Assembly (NCBI RefSeq): GCF_013488225.1
Contig: NZ_CP041241.1
Span: 744,001 to 808,000, forward strand
Length of the DNA stretch: 64,000 bases
Direction of reading: 5' to 3'
From: Sinorhizobium mexicanum
GTDB lineage: Bacteria > Pseudomonadota > Alphaproteobacteria > Rhizobiales > Rhizobiaceae
Part shown: one piece after another, positions 28,503 to 38,374 of the stretch
Layout: each line of letters begins with the position of its first letter
How positions within the stretch are numbered: the stretch's first letter is position 1
Position numbers and translations under genes: made by a program
The notes under the pieces: generated by a model
What the model was told of the DNA's origin: nothing
What the model saw: only the letters and a program-made list of their open reading frames with translations
Database searches by the model: none

Positions 28503-29855
28503 TTATGCTGCGGCAGCGAAATCGATCGTGACCTTCGTTCCCTGATCGGGCGCGGTGTCGATCGCGATCTTTGCCTTGTGCAATTGGCTGATCCGGTGAA
28601 CGATCTTCAAGCCGAGGCCGATCTGGCCCGAGCGCTTGACGTAGCCGAGATCCTCGTGATGCTCCGGCAAATCGACCAGTCCCTTGCCGTTGTCCTCGAC
28701 CGAGACCAGAGGCCCGGGGCCGCAGGTCACGAGGATGCGGGTGCCCGGCGGATTATGTTTTACGGCGTTCTCGATCAGGTTGCGCAGCATGTTTTCGACG
28801 AGTGCGGGGATGACAGTGACCGGTGTCGTGCCGTGGTCGACGAACTCGATGGACTTGTCCTGATCGAACACGAATGGCGCCGTCATCTCCGTGACCTCAG
28901 CCCCGATCAGCGAGAGATTCGCACGCTGATACGCGGAAGGGTCGACGGCATCGGCACGTGCGAGCGACGTCAATTGCTCGAGGATATGCGTGAGCGCGTC
29001 GAGATCGCGCTCGGCATTGCGTGCACGCGGGTCGGCGATGCGGCTCAGTTCCATCTTGGCGATCGAAACGGGTGTGCGTATCTCGTGGGCGATCGAGGAC
29101 GAAAATACCTTTTGCGACTGGATCAGATCGGCAACACGGGCGAGCAGCCGATTGACGGCGCTGACAAGGCGTTCGATTTCCTGCGGCATGCGGGTCGCAG
29201 GCAGGCGTGCGCCGCTGTCGCGCGGATCGATCGCATCAGCCGCCCTGACGGCCACCGCCACCGGTCGCAGAGCGCTGCGTATCGACCAAATGGTCGCGCC
29301 GATGACTAGGCAGAACATCAGCGTCATCGGCACGATCATCGAATCGAACATCTCATGAAGCAGGGCGCTGTACATGAAGCCGTTGGGATCGTTGAGGATC
29401 GCCAACTCCACAACAACCGCTACGCCTTCTTGCTCGAAGGACTGGCCGCCGGCGACGCTGAAGGGCTTGCCCGGCTCGATCAGCCGCTTCCAGAAATTCG
29501 GGGCGTTGACGCTTAATGGCAGAAAGTGCGCGGCGCACTCCGTCGTGCAATTGGAAAAGAGCACCGAGCCGGAGGCTGTGCGCACCCGGACATAGATCGC
29601 GCCACCTCGACCGTGGCTTTCCAGATAACGCTCGCGCAATTCATGGTCCGGCTTGTAGGTCAACACGCCGTCCCGGTTCACGATCCCCCTTGATAGAGTC
29701 TCGGTCTCCTGCTGCAGCATGAGCACGCTGAGCTTGTCATCGTCGAACCAATAGTCGGCGAAGACCACGCCGATCTGCAGCGCCATCGCGAGAAGCGAGA
29801 AGGCGATGATGCGGCGCGCGACGATGCCGATCAGCGACGGATTTCTTCTCTTCAT
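28503..29855 (-). CDS. Membrane sensor histidine kinase (OmpR-partner type)
   Basis: The 450-residue protein has two membrane helices (about 13-33 and 175-197) flanking a periplasmic sensor domain, then a HAMP linker. The kinase boxes are SSSIAHEIRTPVSIAKMELS (phospho-acceptor near residue 255), NLIENAVKHNPPGTRI, VEDNGKGLVDL and GQIGLGLKIVHRI. The regulator gene precedes it with a four-base overlap. The neighbourhood (PepSY protein, cytochrome b561, divergent lipid A transferase) suggests it watches envelope damage, metals or cationic peptides, as PmrB or QseC do. The signal itself cannot be read from the sequence. Confidence 0.87.
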   Translation of the reverse strand: MKRRNPSLIGIVARRIIAFSLLAMALQIGVVFADYWFDDDKLSVLMLQQETETLSRGIVNRDGVLTYKPDHELRERYLESHGRGGAIYVRVRTASGSVLFSNCTTECAAHFLPLSVNAPNFWKRLIEPGKPFSVAGGQSFEQEGVAVVVELAILNDPNGFMYSALLHEMFDSMIVPMTLMFCLVIGATIWSIRSALRPVAVAVRAADAIDPRDSGARLPATRMPQEIERLVSAVNRLLARVADLIQSQKVFSSSIAHEIRTPVSIAKMELSRIADPRARNAERDLDALTHILEQLTSLARADAVDPSAYQRANLSLIGAEVTEMTAPFVFDQDKSIEFVDHGTTPVTVIPALVENMLRNLIENAVKHNPPGTRILVTCGPGPLVSVEDNGKGLVDLPEHHEDLGYVKRSGQIGLGLKIVHRISQLHKAKIAIDTAPDQGTKVTIDFAAAA

Positions 29856-30526
29856 GAACCCGTCCTGAGCAGGTAGCCAATTCCGCGCACGGTTTCGATC
29901 TGCACGCCCGTTTCGAGCGGCTGCAGTCGTTTGCGCACCCTGGAAACGGCAAGTTCCAGTGCGTTGGAACTGATCTCCTGTCCGTATTCCGAAAGCGCCG
30001 TCTCAAGCCGGCGCTTCGGAACGACGCGGCCCACCTCGCGCATCAGGATCTCGATCAGCGACCGCTCGCGCGGCGGCAGCGGTACGACGGAACCGTCACA
30101 GGTGAGGTCGGCCGTCGCCGGATCGTAGCGCAAGGCACCGGCCTCCAATATCGGCTGTATCGCATGCGGATTCCGCCTCAGCATGGCCCGGCAGCGCGAG
30201 AGCAGTTCGCGGTGATGGAAGGGTTTGACGAGATAATCGTCGGCGCCGGCGTCGAGCCCCATGATGCGTTCATCGACCGATCCGCGGGCGGTTATGATCA
30301 ACACCGGAAGCCCGGGATGCTCGTGCCGGATCCACTTCAGCAGGTCGAGACCATCGCCGTCCGGCAGTCCCAGATCGAGAAGCACGAGATCGTGCTCCCG
30401 TGCGGCGATCGCGGCCTCGGCATCGTGAAGCGTCGAGACCGCGTCAAGTCGCCAGCCGGCGTCACGCATCGTCTCGCCCACGAGCTCGATGAGGCGGGGA
30501 CTGTCTTCCACGAGCAGGAGGCGCAT
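29852..30526 (-). CDS. OmpR/PhoB-family response regulator
   Basis: The 224-residue regulator has a receiver domain with acidic pocket EDS (7-9), phospho-acceptor D51 in LVLLDLGLPDGDG and K101 in YLVKPF, then a winged-helix DNA-binding domain ending VSRVRKRLQPLETGVQIETV and RGIGYLLR. The pattern is closest to PmrA/QseB-type regulators. It shares an operon with the kinase (four-base overlap) and stands 13 bases after the cytochrome b561 gene. The divergent eptA-like gene is an obvious candidate target. Confidence 0.88.
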   Translation of the reverse strand: MRLLLVEDSPRLIELVGETMRDAGWRLDAVSTLHDAEAAIAAREHDLVLLDLGLPDGDGLDLLKWIRHEHPGLPVLIITARGSVDERIMGLDAGADDYLVKPFHHRELLSRCRAMLRRNPHAIQPILEAGALRYDPATADLTCDGSVVPLPPRERSLIEILMREVGRVVPKRRLETALSEYGQEISSNALELAVSRVRKRLQPLETGVQIETVRGIGYLLRTGS

Positions 30527-30539
30527 ATGGTTTCCTGGA

Positions 30540-31097
30540 TCAAGCCTTCTTACGACCGGTTACCATCGACCATATGAGGTTTTCCTTGAGGTGCCAACTT
30601 TCGAAAATGGCTGCGGCGGCGTGCACACCGGCAAGCACCATGATGGAGTTCGCGACGAATTCATGTGCCTCTTCGAGCGGATCGTTACCCCAGAAAGCGT
30701 CGAGCGTCGTCAGCCATCCGGACACGATCGTGACCGCCAGCAAGACCATTAACAACACCATCATCCAGCCGGCGGCGGGGTTGTGGCCGATGTGGCGTTC
30801 CGCTGTGCCGGTGGCAACGGCGCGCCCATACCGGAGAACCACCGCCGGTGCGCGAACGAAGTCTGCGAAGCGCGCATGTCTGGTGCCGATGAAGCCCCAG
30901 ACGAAACGAATGGCGAGCAGTGCCAAGGCTGCATAACCGATGTAACGATGTACCGCTTTTCCCGGCTCCAGCAGGAAGAGATTGAGGGTGCAGCACAGGA
31001 CGATGCCCCAGTGAAAAAGCCGGACGACCGGATCCCAGACGAGGACTTCGCCGGGCCGGCAGGCCAATGCTTCCCGACTTTCGGCCGGCGACATCAA
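30540..31097 (-). CDS. Cytochrome b561-type membrane protein
   Basis: The 185-residue protein has four membrane helices and the histidines that bind two b-type hemes: in RLFHWGIV (about 29), in VHRYIGY (about 50), and in HEFVANSIMVLAGVHAAA (about 145-160), with a further WHLKENL near the end. Such proteins move electrons between the quinone pool and periplasmic acceptors. Its start overlaps the stop of the PepSY gene by four bases, so the two are made together. Paired b561 and PepSY genes next to QseBC-like systems are a recurrent bacterial arrangement; their joint function is unsettled. Confidence 0.85.
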   Translation of the reverse strand: MMSPAESREALACRPGEVLVWDPVVRLFHWGIVLCCTLNLFLLEPGKAVHRYIGYAALALLAIRFVWGFIGTRHARFADFVRAPAVVLRYGRAVATGTAERHIGHNPAAGWMMVLLMVLLAVTIVSGWLTTLDAFWGNDPLEEAHEFVANSIMVLAGVHAAAAIFESWHLKENLIWSMVTGRKKA

Positions 31098-31375
31098 TCA
31101 CCTACCTCCGCTTTGACGATCTCGGCAGTCACGGGATTCATGTAAACCTCGGCGCGCCGATGCTCTGCCGTAAAAGCATATATTTCGTAGCAGGAGCCGG
31201 CCACCTTGATGTTGCGCACATCCGAATAGCCTGCTTCCTCAACCTTGGAGGCGGCGACCTCAGGTTTCATCCATGCGGACTGCGGCTTCGTAGTGCAGGA
31301 CGCGCTGTCGTCGTCCGCAAGCGCGAGGGCGGGAAGGGCAGCGACCGCGAGGGCGCAGAAAAGAGTCGTTCTCAT
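31094..31375 (-). CDS. Small periplasmic PepSY-domain protein
   Basis: The 93-residue precursor starts with a Sec signal peptide (TTLFCALAVAALPALALA) followed by a short PepSY-like domain (KVEEAGYSDVRNIKVAG, then YEIYAFTAEHRRAEVYMNP). PepSY domains often bind or inhibit other envelope proteins. I chose the ATG at 31375, preceded by GGAG, because it starts the signal peptide exactly; longer in-frame starts add unrelated sequence. It is the first gene of the leftward PepSY-b561-regulator-kinase operon. Confidence 0.83.
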   Translation of the reverse strand: MRTTLFCALAVAALPALALADDDSASCTTKPQSAWMKPEVAASKVEEAGYSDVRNIKVAGSCYEIYAFTAEHRRAEVYMNPVTAEIVKAEVGD

Positions 31376-31642
31376 AAACAGCTCCATCGAATGGGAAATC
31401 AGCAGCGGTGGTGGCGACCGTGCCTTTGGCTTGCTGTCGAACAACTGTCTGTGCCGCGAAATGCAGGCGCCGGGCCCCTCTTCGTCAGCCTCCGCAATCG
31501 CCCGACAGGACTTCGACAGCTTAGCGGCAGTACTGCCGATGGACTTGAGACGCGGCGGCGATTCGGCTGCACGCCGCCAAGGACAGCTGGTGCGCGCTTG
31601 CGGGGCGCTGTGGGGCTGTTCGCCGTTTTGGAGACAAGTGTT

Positions 31643-33340
31643 TTGACCTTTTCAAGAATTCGCCGGCCCGAGATCGGCAGCGTAGCCTTGAGCGCCATCG
31701 CCGCTGCTTATTTACTTCTGGCGACCAACAATTCCTTCTGGACACATGCGACGCGCTATTTCGGTACTTCGAAGTTGAGCTTGCTGGTCTTCGGCGCGGC
31801 GCTCTTCCTGGCGCTGTTTTCCATACTGATCCCGATGTCAGTCAAATACCTGATGAAGCCGGCGCTCATTTTCTTCATTCTCGTATCGGCTTCCGCCTCC
31901 TATTTCGCCGACGCATTCGGGATCATCATAGACAGGGACATGATCGGCAGCGCCGTGGTTACGACACCGGCCGAGGCCAGTCATCTCCTGACGGGAAGTC
32001 TTGCCCAGCACCTGGTGGTCTATGCCCTCGCTCCTTCGCTGATTGTGGCGTGGATCAAGGTACGCCACCGTCGCTTCCTGCCAAAGTTTGCCGTTAATTT
32101 TCTTTTCGTGACCGTCGCGCTCTTCGCCGCCGGTGGTCTGGTCTATTCCAACTTCGCGACATTTGCCTATGTGCTGCGCGAGCACACGGATCTGATGAAG
32201 CGGTTCAATCCCACCGGGCCGCTCATCGCGGCGGCACGCTACGGCCTTTCGACCTATCGGGAGCGCAATCTCGTCGTTCAACCGCTCGGCACCGATGCAC
32301 ACCAAGGCGGTCGTATTGCGCAAGTCGGAAAGCCTGTGGTCGTTGTCGTTGTTGCCGGGGAGACGGCGCGGGCGATGAACTTTTCGCTCGATGGTTACGG
32401 CCGCGAGACCAATCCGGAACTCAAGGCGCTCGGCGCCATCAACTACCCCAATACGACCAGCTGCGGCACGGCGACAGCGGTCTCGCTGCCTTGCATGTTC
32501 TCCGTCTACCCGCGTGACGAATACAGCGACTGGAAGGCGCGCTCGACCGAGAACCTCGTCAACGTCCTGACCCACGCCGGCGTTTCCGTAAGCTGGTGGG
32601 ACAACAACACAGGCAGCAAGGGCATTGCCGACCTCATCAGCTTCGCCAGCATGACGAACCAGAAGAACAGCCCGCTCTGCAGCAAGGGCGAATGCCTCGA
32701 TGAAATCTTCCTCGAGGAACTGGATCACAAGCTCGGCGCTACGACGAAAAACAGCGTGATCGTCCTGCACCAGCTCGGCAGCCATGGGCCGTCTTACTAT
32801 CGGCGTTATCCCGAGGCGTTCCGTCGCTTTACGCCCGATTGCCGCACGCCGGAACTGATGCGCTGCACCAACGCCGAGATCGTCAACGCCTACGACAACA
32901 CCATCCTTTACACCGATCACGTCCTCGCAAGCGTTGCGAAGCTCCTGGAAAAGCATCAGGATCGGCTTGCCGGTGCGATGATCTACATGTCGGATCACGG
33001 CGAGTCGCTCGGCGAGAACGGCATCTATCTGCACGGCGCGCCCTATGCCATCGCTCCGAAGGAACAGACCCAGGTACCCTTCATCGCTTGGTTCTCCAAA
33101 ACGTACCAGGCGGCGATGAGGGTCGATACCGGCTGTCTCGCCAAGGAAAGGGATCAACCGAGATCGCACGACAATCTGTTCCACACTGTGCTCGGGATGC
33201 TGGACGTGGAGACCAAGGTCTACAACCGCACACTCGACGCATTCGCCTCGTGCACGCGCCCCGATGCGGGAAAAGCCGCGCCCGGATTCCACGCCGTGGA
33301 CAGTCAATCGGTTGCTGATCCGGCTTCAGGGGTACTCTGA
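31643..33340 (+). CDS. eptA: Lipid A phosphoethanolamine transferase (EptA-type)
   Basis: The 565-residue inner-membrane enzyme moves phosphoethanolamine from phosphatidylethanolamine to lipid A, lowering negative charge and raising resistance to cationic peptides. The first 180 residues hold five membrane helices. The periplasmic alkaline-phosphatase-fold domain has the zinc/acid site VVVAGETARAMNFSLDGYGR, the nucleophile threonine in NTTSCGTATAVSLPCMFS, and metal ligands in YMSDHGESLGENGIYLHG and SHDNLFH. Paired cysteines (about six) fit periplasmic disulfides. I place the start at TTG 31643, seven bases after GGAGAC, because longer in-frame starts overlap the divergent PepSY gene; a GTG at 31610 is the alternative. 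Divergence from a PmrAB-like system suggests regulated expression. Confidence 0.88.
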   Translation: MTFSRIRRPEIGSVALSAIAAAYLLLATNNSFWTHATRYFGTSKLSLLVFGAALFLALFSILIPMSVKYLMKPALIFFILVSASASYFADAFGIIIDRDMIGSAVVTTPAEASHLLTGSLAQHLVVYALAPSLIVAWIKVRHRRFLPKFAVNFLFVTVALFAAGGLVYSNFATFAYVLREHTDLMKRFNPTGPLIAAARYGLSTYRERNLVVQPLGTDAHQGGRIAQVGKPVVVVVVAGETARAMNFSLDGYGRETNPELKALGAINYPNTTSCGTATAVSLPCMFSVYPRDEYSDWKARSTENLVNVLTHAGVSVSWWDNNTGSKGIADLISFASMTNQKNSPLCSKGECLDEIFLEELDHKLGATTKNSVIVLHQLGSHGPSYYRRYPEAFRRFTPDCRTPELMRCTNAEIVNAYDNTILYTDHVLASVAKLLEKHQDRLAGAMIYMSDHGESLGENGIYLHGAPYAIAPKEQTQVPFIAWFSKTYQAAMRVDTGCLAKERDQPRSHDNLFHTVLGMLDVETKVYNRTLDAFASCTRPDAGKAAPGFHAVDSQSVADPASGVL

Positions 33341-33454
33341 CGCATCAACGGTGAACATCACTCCCCGCGCGAACCTGTTGGCGGGACTGCAAATCTGTTA
33401 GACTCAGCGAACAAGACGCCACCCGAGCGTTTGCAACTGACCGCTGGCGCGTGA

Positions 33455-33883
<429 letters not shown>

Positions 33884-34087
33884 CGACCTCAGGCGACTTG
33901 AGAAGGCTGCCGTAACACTTTGAGTCCGTGCATTTTTTCCGGAATTTGGATTCTCTTCGGGAAAAATATGCGCTAAAGCTTGTGCCCCACAACCGGCGCC
34001 ACCACGTTTGGCAGCCCCATCACCAGCGACGGTCGCTTCTCAACCAGCGGAGAACGCCGCCCTGGACGAGTGCAGGAGATCCAATGC

Positions 34088-34750
34088 ATGAATGCCCGAC
34101 GTCTTACCTTCGCGGTCGGTGACATTCACGGATGCCTGGCACAGCTCGAAGCCTTGCTGGCAAGTATCGAATCCGCCGTGCCGAGCGGCAGGATCATATT
34201 TCTCGGCGATCTGATCGACCGGGGGCCGGAGAGTCGCGGGGTGGTCGAGCGGATAATGGCGGGGCCCACCAAGCCCGGTTGGGAATGGCTGACGCTCAAG
34301 GGCAATCATGAAGAAATGCTGCTGGCCGCCCGAAGAGGCCATGCCGAGATGAGCACTTGGCTCATGAACGGCGGCGACGAGACCATGGCATCCTATGGCG
34401 GGGCAATACCCTTGAGCCATCTTGTCTGGATGGCGGAGAGGCCGTCGATCATCGTCGATCATTATCGGATCTTCGTGCATGCGGGGGTCGACGAGACTAT
34501 TCCGCTGGACCAGCAGGGGGACGACATCCTGCTTTGGATCAGAACGCCGCCGAACCATTCCGGCGACTACTGGGGTAAGCATCTGTGCCACGGCCATACG
34601 CCCAGCCGAAGCAATCCCAGGACCGTCGGCAACCGGACCAACGTCGATTCCGGAGCCGTCTTCGGCGGCGTCCTTTCCTGCGCCGTCTTCGACGACGACC
34701 AGCCGGGCGGCCCGATCGGTTTTCTCGTGGCCGAGAGCGTGGACGGCTAG
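34088..34750 (+). CDS. Serine/threonine-type metallophosphatase (PPP/ApaH family)
   Basis: The 220-residue cytoplasmic enzyme has the calcineurin-like metal-site motifs in order: FAVGDIHGCLAQL near residue 8, FLGDLIDRGPES near 37, LKGNHEEMLL near 71, and FVHAGVD near 129, with a CHGHTPS histidine near 177. This is the pattern of bacterial PPP phosphatases (PrpA/PrpE) and diadenosine tetraphosphatases; the length fits PrpA-like protein phosphatases better. AGGAG lies about ten bases before the ATG at 34088. The substrate cannot be told from the sequence. Confidence 0.85.
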   Translation: MNARRLTFAVGDIHGCLAQLEALLASIESAVPSGRIIFLGDLIDRGPESRGVVERIMAGPTKPGWEWLTLKGNHEEMLLAARRGHAEMSTWLMNGGDETMASYGGAIPLSHLVWMAERPSIIVDHYRIFVHAGVDETIPLDQQGDDILLWIRTPPNHSGDYWGKHLCHGHTPSRSNPRTVGNRTNVDSGAVFGGVLSCAVFDDDQPGGPIGFLVAESVDG

Positions 34751-34865
34751 GTCGCCACGCCGGTCATATGCACGTGAACAAGGATTGTGCTGCCGTGCGC
34801 AAGGCGATACTTGTCGCCTGCTGCCGAGAGCCGCAACGGGCAATCCATCAATTAAGGGGACAGGC

Positions 34866-35540
34866 TTGGATCATTTGAATTCATCGCTTTTCACGAAAAG
34901 ATTTTCCGCCCTTTTGTTCGACATGGATGGAACGTTGCTCAATTCGATGGCTGTCGTCGAACGGGTCTGGGGAGCCTGGGCAGTTCGCAACGGTGTTGAT
35001 CGCGACGTCCTGATGAAGTCAGTGCATGGCGTACGGGCCGTCGACACCATCAGCAAGCTGGGCCTCGCCGTCGACGCGGAACATGAAGCGCGCGAACTGG
35101 CCGCAGCAGAAATCGCCGACGTCGAGGGCATCGTCGAAATTCCGGGCGCCGTCGCCTTTCTGAACACCCTGCCACCAGAGAAATGGGCGATCGTCACCTC
35201 GGCGCCGCTCGAACTCGCCATTCGCCGCCTAGCCGCTGCTGGAATACCGACGCCGCGGCTGATGATAACCGGCGAAGACGTATCGGCCGGCAAACCCGAC
35301 CCGCAAGGCTATCTTCTTGCGGCTGGAAGGCTCGGCGTGCGCGCGGAGGACTGCCTCGTCTTCGAGGACGCTCCGGCCGGCATCCTCGCAGGAAGAGCCG
35401 CGGGGGCGGAGGTCGCGGTCATCACCGGGGCCCATGTAGCAGCCGCCGATACGCCCCATCTTACGCTCGCGCACTACGGCGACGTCGAAGCCCGCCTCGG
35501 TGATGACGGGCGGTTGTCGCTACATCGGTTTAATCGCTGA
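34866..35540 (+). CDS. HAD-superfamily sugar phosphatase (GPP/DOG1/YfbT-like)
   Basis: The 224-residue enzyme has HAD motif I ALLFDMDGTLLNS near residue 15 (nucleophile Asp and acid Asp), motif II IVTSAP, motif III in AGKPDPQGYLLAA and motif IV LVFEDAPAGILAG. The four-helix cap inserted after motif I marks the subfamily of beta-phosphoglucomutases and hexose or glycerol phosphate phosphatases. I place the start at TTG 34866, five bases after AAGGGGA; a second TTG lies nine bases on. No ATG gives a better fit. The substrate is probably a small sugar phosphate. Confidence 0.8.
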   Translation: MDHLNSSLFTKRFSALLFDMDGTLLNSMAVVERVWGAWAVRNGVDRDVLMKSVHGVRAVDTISKLGLAVDAEHEARELAAAEIADVEGIVEIPGAVAFLNTLPPEKWAIVTSAPLELAIRRLAAAGIPTPRLMITGEDVSAGKPDPQGYLLAAGRLGVRAEDCLVFEDAPAGILAGRAAGAEVAVITGAHVAAADTPHLTLAHYGDVEARLGDDGRLSLHRFNR

Positions 35541-35624
35541 CGCGTCAGGTCGTTTTTCATAGAGTACAGCCTCTCGGATGCGCGGCCATGCCGCGACGCC
35601 GCAATCCTTTGTGCGGCAAGATAT

Positions 35625-35641
35625 TCTATAAATATTATAGA
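35625..35641. promoter_or_regulatory. AT-rich dyad upstream of the RBBP9-like gene
   Basis: TCTATAA (35625-35631), three bases, TTATAGA (35635-35641) forms a perfect 7-bp inverted repeat in a strongly AT-rich patch about 107 bases before the next gene. It could be an operator or promoter element. Position and symmetry are the only evidence. Confidence 0.35.
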
Positions 35642-35747
35642 CAATAAATCTTCTTTCCTTACTGGCACATTGGCCATGGGGCACAATCGCAAACTGTGGC
35701 CGTCGAACCGGCGACCGAACCTTTGCGAGCGCTGAGAGGCGGAAAGC

Positions 35748-36416
35748 ATGGCGAAAACATTGATTGTTCCGGGACTTTTCGGCTCGGGCGAGGGGCATTG
35801 GCAGCGGCATTGGCTCGCCGACCACCTGGGCGCTGCCATCGTCGAGCAGGAGGATTGGAACCGTCCGACGCTTGCGCGCTGGCGGGCGGCGCTGGAGGCG
35901 GAAATCGCGAGACATGAAACGGTCGACCTGGTGGCGCACAGCCTCGGCTCGGTTCTCGTGGCAGCCTTGGCCGACAGGGCGCTTGCCAAACGCGTGAGGA
36001 GTGCCCTCCTGGTCGCGCCGTGCGACCTCGACGAAACGGAGCGGCTGCATCCCGGCGCTATCGACTTCGGGGTGATGCCAAATCTTGTGTTGCCGTTCCC
36101 CAGCCTTATCGTGGGTAGTCTCAACGATCCTTACATGCCGTTCGATCGCCTGAAGCCGCTTTCCGGAACATGGGGCAGCGGGCTCGTCGATCTCGGCCAC
36201 GCGGGCCACATCAATGTCGCGAGCGGTTTCGGCCGCTGGGCCCATGGCTACGATCTGCTCAAGGTGTTGAACGGTATGGGACGTCTTAAACCCCAAGCTC
36301 CAGCGACACGGAAAAATCCAGGTTCGCTTTCTGTTGTCGATACCGACACGCGACAGACGCTGCCTCAATTGCCTTCCAGCCGACCAGAGGGCGTAAAATC
36401 GTCCAGTCCTCGTTGA
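35748..36416 (+). CDS. RBBP9/YdeN-family alpha/beta hydrolase
   Basis: The 222-residue protein begins with TLIVPGLFGSGEGHWQRHW, typical of the RBBP9/YdeN group, carries the nucleophile serine in LVAHSLGSVL near residue 67, an Asp in GSLNDPYMP near 126 and the catalytic His in DLGHAGHIN near 149. The core ends near 185, the usual family length; the remaining 35 or so residues are polar and unlike the family, perhaps a recent extension of the reading frame. An AGGCGG-like site precedes the ATG. Its natural substrate is unknown. Confidence 0.83.
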   Translation: MAKTLIVPGLFGSGEGHWQRHWLADHLGAAIVEQEDWNRPTLARWRAALEAEIARHETVDLVAHSLGSVLVAALADRALAKRVRSALLVAPCDLDETERLHPGAIDFGVMPNLVLPFPSLIVGSLNDPYMPFDRLKPLSGTWGSGLVDLGHAGHINVASGFGRWAHGYDLLKVLNGMGRLKPQAPATRKNPGSLSVVDTDTRQTLPQLPSSRPEGVKSSSPR

Positions 36417-36455
36417 CACGACCCAGCGAATACCCCACTCGCCGCAAATGGCCGG

Positions 36456-37517
36456 TCAAGAACCGCGCGTTACCCGTATGCCTTGCGCGTCGAAAAGATG
36501 GAGATTTTCACGGCTGGCGGCGACTTTGGCTTCATCGCCGATCTGAAAGGCAGCTCGTCCCGAGACGCGAAAGACCAGGCCCTGTCCGCTCGCGAGCCTG
36601 CCATGCAATAGACTCTCGGCGCCCACCAGCTCGATACCGTCGATGCGCACCGTCGCTTCAAAGTCGCCGGCCCCGGCGTGCTCCGCGACGACCGTCAGGT
36701 CCTCCGGCCTGACCCCGATCGTGAACGATCCGGATGGCCTTGGGAAATTCGGCGCCAGCGACCATCCATCGGTGGCGGAGTCGCCGCCGAGCAGATTCAT
36801 GGACGGCGAACCAATGAAGGTCGCGACGAACACGGTCGCCGGCTTCTCATAGAGTTCAATCGGCGTGCCCACCTGCTCGATGCGTCCGGCGTTGACGACG
36901 ACCAGCTTGTCGGCGAGCGTCATCGCTTCCATCTGATCGTGTGTCACGTAGACGCTTGTGGTTCCAAGCGAACGCTGCAACCGCTTGATCTCGATGCGCA
37001 TCTGCCCCCTGAGCTTGGCGTCGAGGTTCGACAGCGGCTCATCGAAGAGAAAGGCGGCCGGTTCGCGAACGATCGCGCGTCCCATCGCGACGCGTTGGCG
37101 TTGCCCGCCCGAAAGCTGGCGCGGCTTGCGGTCGAGATAGGGTTCAATTTCGAGCGTTTTCGCGGCGTTTGCGATACGTCGTTCGATCTCGTCTTTCGGC
37201 GTCTTGCGATTTTTGAGGCCATAGGCGAGGTTCTGACGAACCGTCATATGCGGATAGAGCGCATAATTCTGAAACACCATGGCGATGTCGCGTTCGGCCG
37301 GATCCAGTTCATTGACGCGTCGATCTCCGATCAGGATCTCGCCGGACGTTATGCCTTCCAGCCCCGCGATCATGCGCAGAAGGGTTGACTTGCCGCAGCC
37401 GGAAGGACCGACAAGCACGACGAGTTCGCCATCCTTTATCTCGAGCGAGACGCCCTGGATCGCCTCGACCGCGCCAGCATAGGTCTTGCGAATATCCTTG
37501 AGGATGATTTCAGCCAT
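36456..37517 (-). CDS. ugpC: Glycerol-3-phosphate ABC importer ATPase
   Basis: The 353-residue cytoplasmic ATPase belongs to the MalK/UgpC group. It has [20 protein letters not shown] (Walker A near 38), [16 protein letters not shown] near 135, [16 protein letters not shown] and the switch histidine in [10 protein letters not shown], followed by a C-terminal TOBE regulatory domain ([11 protein letters not shown]). The start overlaps the ugpE stop by one base. It is last in the ugpBAEC operon. Confidence 0.88.
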   Translation of the reverse strand: MAEIILKDIRKTYAGAVEAIQGVSLEIKDGELVVLVGPSGCGKSTLLRMIAGLEGITSGEILIGDRRVNELDPAERDIAMVFQNYALYPHMTVRQNLAYGLKNRKTPKDEIERRIANAAKTLEIEPYLDRKPRQLSGGQRQRVAMGRAIVREPAAFLFDEPLSNLDAKLRGQMRIEIKRLQRSLGTTSVYVTHDQMEAMTLADKLVVVNAGRIEQVGTPIELYEKPATVFVATFIGSPSMNLLGGDSATDGWSLAPNFPRPSGSFTIGVRPEDLTVVAEHAGAGDFEATVRIDGIELVGAESLLHGRLASGQGLVFRVSGRAAFQIGDEAKVAASRENLHLFDAQGIRVTRGS

Positions 37518-38365
37518 TACTTCTCCGTCTCCACGAGGCCTTTGACGAACCAGCGCTGCATCAACACAACGACAAGAACGGGAGGAATGATCGCGAGGAT
37601 CGCGGTCACCATGACGTAGTTCCACGGAGTCGACGCGTCCGCGAAATCGACCATTCGTCGCAGCCCGATAATGATCGTATTCATCTTGGCGTCGTTCGTG
37701 ACCAAAAGCGGCCAGAGATACTGTGTCCACCCGTAAATGAAGAGGATGACAAACAGGGCTGCGATGTTCGTTCTCGAAAGCGGAAGCAGGATGTCACGCA
37801 TGAAGCGAAAGGGACCGGCATTGTCGATGCGCGCCGCTTCGACCAATTCGCCCGGGATCGTCAGGAAGAACTGGCGGAACAGGAATGTCGCCGTTGCCGA
37901 GGCCATCAGCGGCAGGGTCAATCCGGCATAGGTGTCGATCAATCCGAGGTCGACGATCACCTTGTAGGTCGGCAATATCCGAACCTCCACCGGCAGCATC
38001 AGCGTGATGAAGATCATCCAAAAGCAGACCATCTTCATCGGAAAGCGGAAGAAGACGATCGCGAAAGCGGAGAGAAAGGAGATGACGATCTTGCCGACGG
38101 CAATCGCGAGCGCCACGATCGTCGAATTGAAAAGCAGCCGCTCGAGGCTGACGCCCACAACGCGCTCGACACCGCCCGTCATGGCCTCGCGATAGTTCTC
38201 CACGAATTGGGAGCCGATTGAGAGCGACATCGGCGGGCGGATGATCTCTACGGACGTTCGCGTCGAAGCCACGAACGTGTAGTAGATCGGAAAGACGACG
38301 ATCAGGATACCGATGACGAGCACAAGATGCCCGACCAGGTTCGAAATGGGACGGTTTTCGATCAT
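37517..38365 (-). CDS. ugpE: Glycerol-3-phosphate ABC importer permease
   Basis: The 282-residue permease has six helices and the EAA coupling loop [20 protein letters not shown] near residue 172. It begins [19 protein letters not shown], close to UgpE of rhizobia and E. coli. It forms the channel with UgpA. It starts nine bases after the ugpA stop, and its stop codon overlaps the ugpC start. Confidence 0.88.
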   Translation of the reverse strand: MIENRPISNLVGHLVLVIGILIVVFPIYYTFVASTRTSVEIIRPPMSLSIGSQFVENYREAMTGGVERVVGVSLERLLFNSTIVALAIAVGKIVISFLSAFAIVFFRFPMKMVCFWMIFITLMLPVEVRILPTYKVIVDLGLIDTYAGLTLPLMASATATFLFRQFFLTIPGELVEAARIDNAGPFRFMRDILLPLSRTNIAALFVILFIYGWTQYLWPLLVTNDAKMNTIIIGLRRMVDFADASTPWNYVMVTAILAIIPPVLVVVLMQRWFVKGLVETEK

Positions 38366-38374
38366 ATCGGCAAC

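Noticed and set aside
31067..31642. A 190-residue N-terminal extension of the eptA-like frame
   Set aside because: It is antisense to the PepSY gene and its promoter and encodes nothing like a transferase N-terminus; the family start fits TTG 31643.
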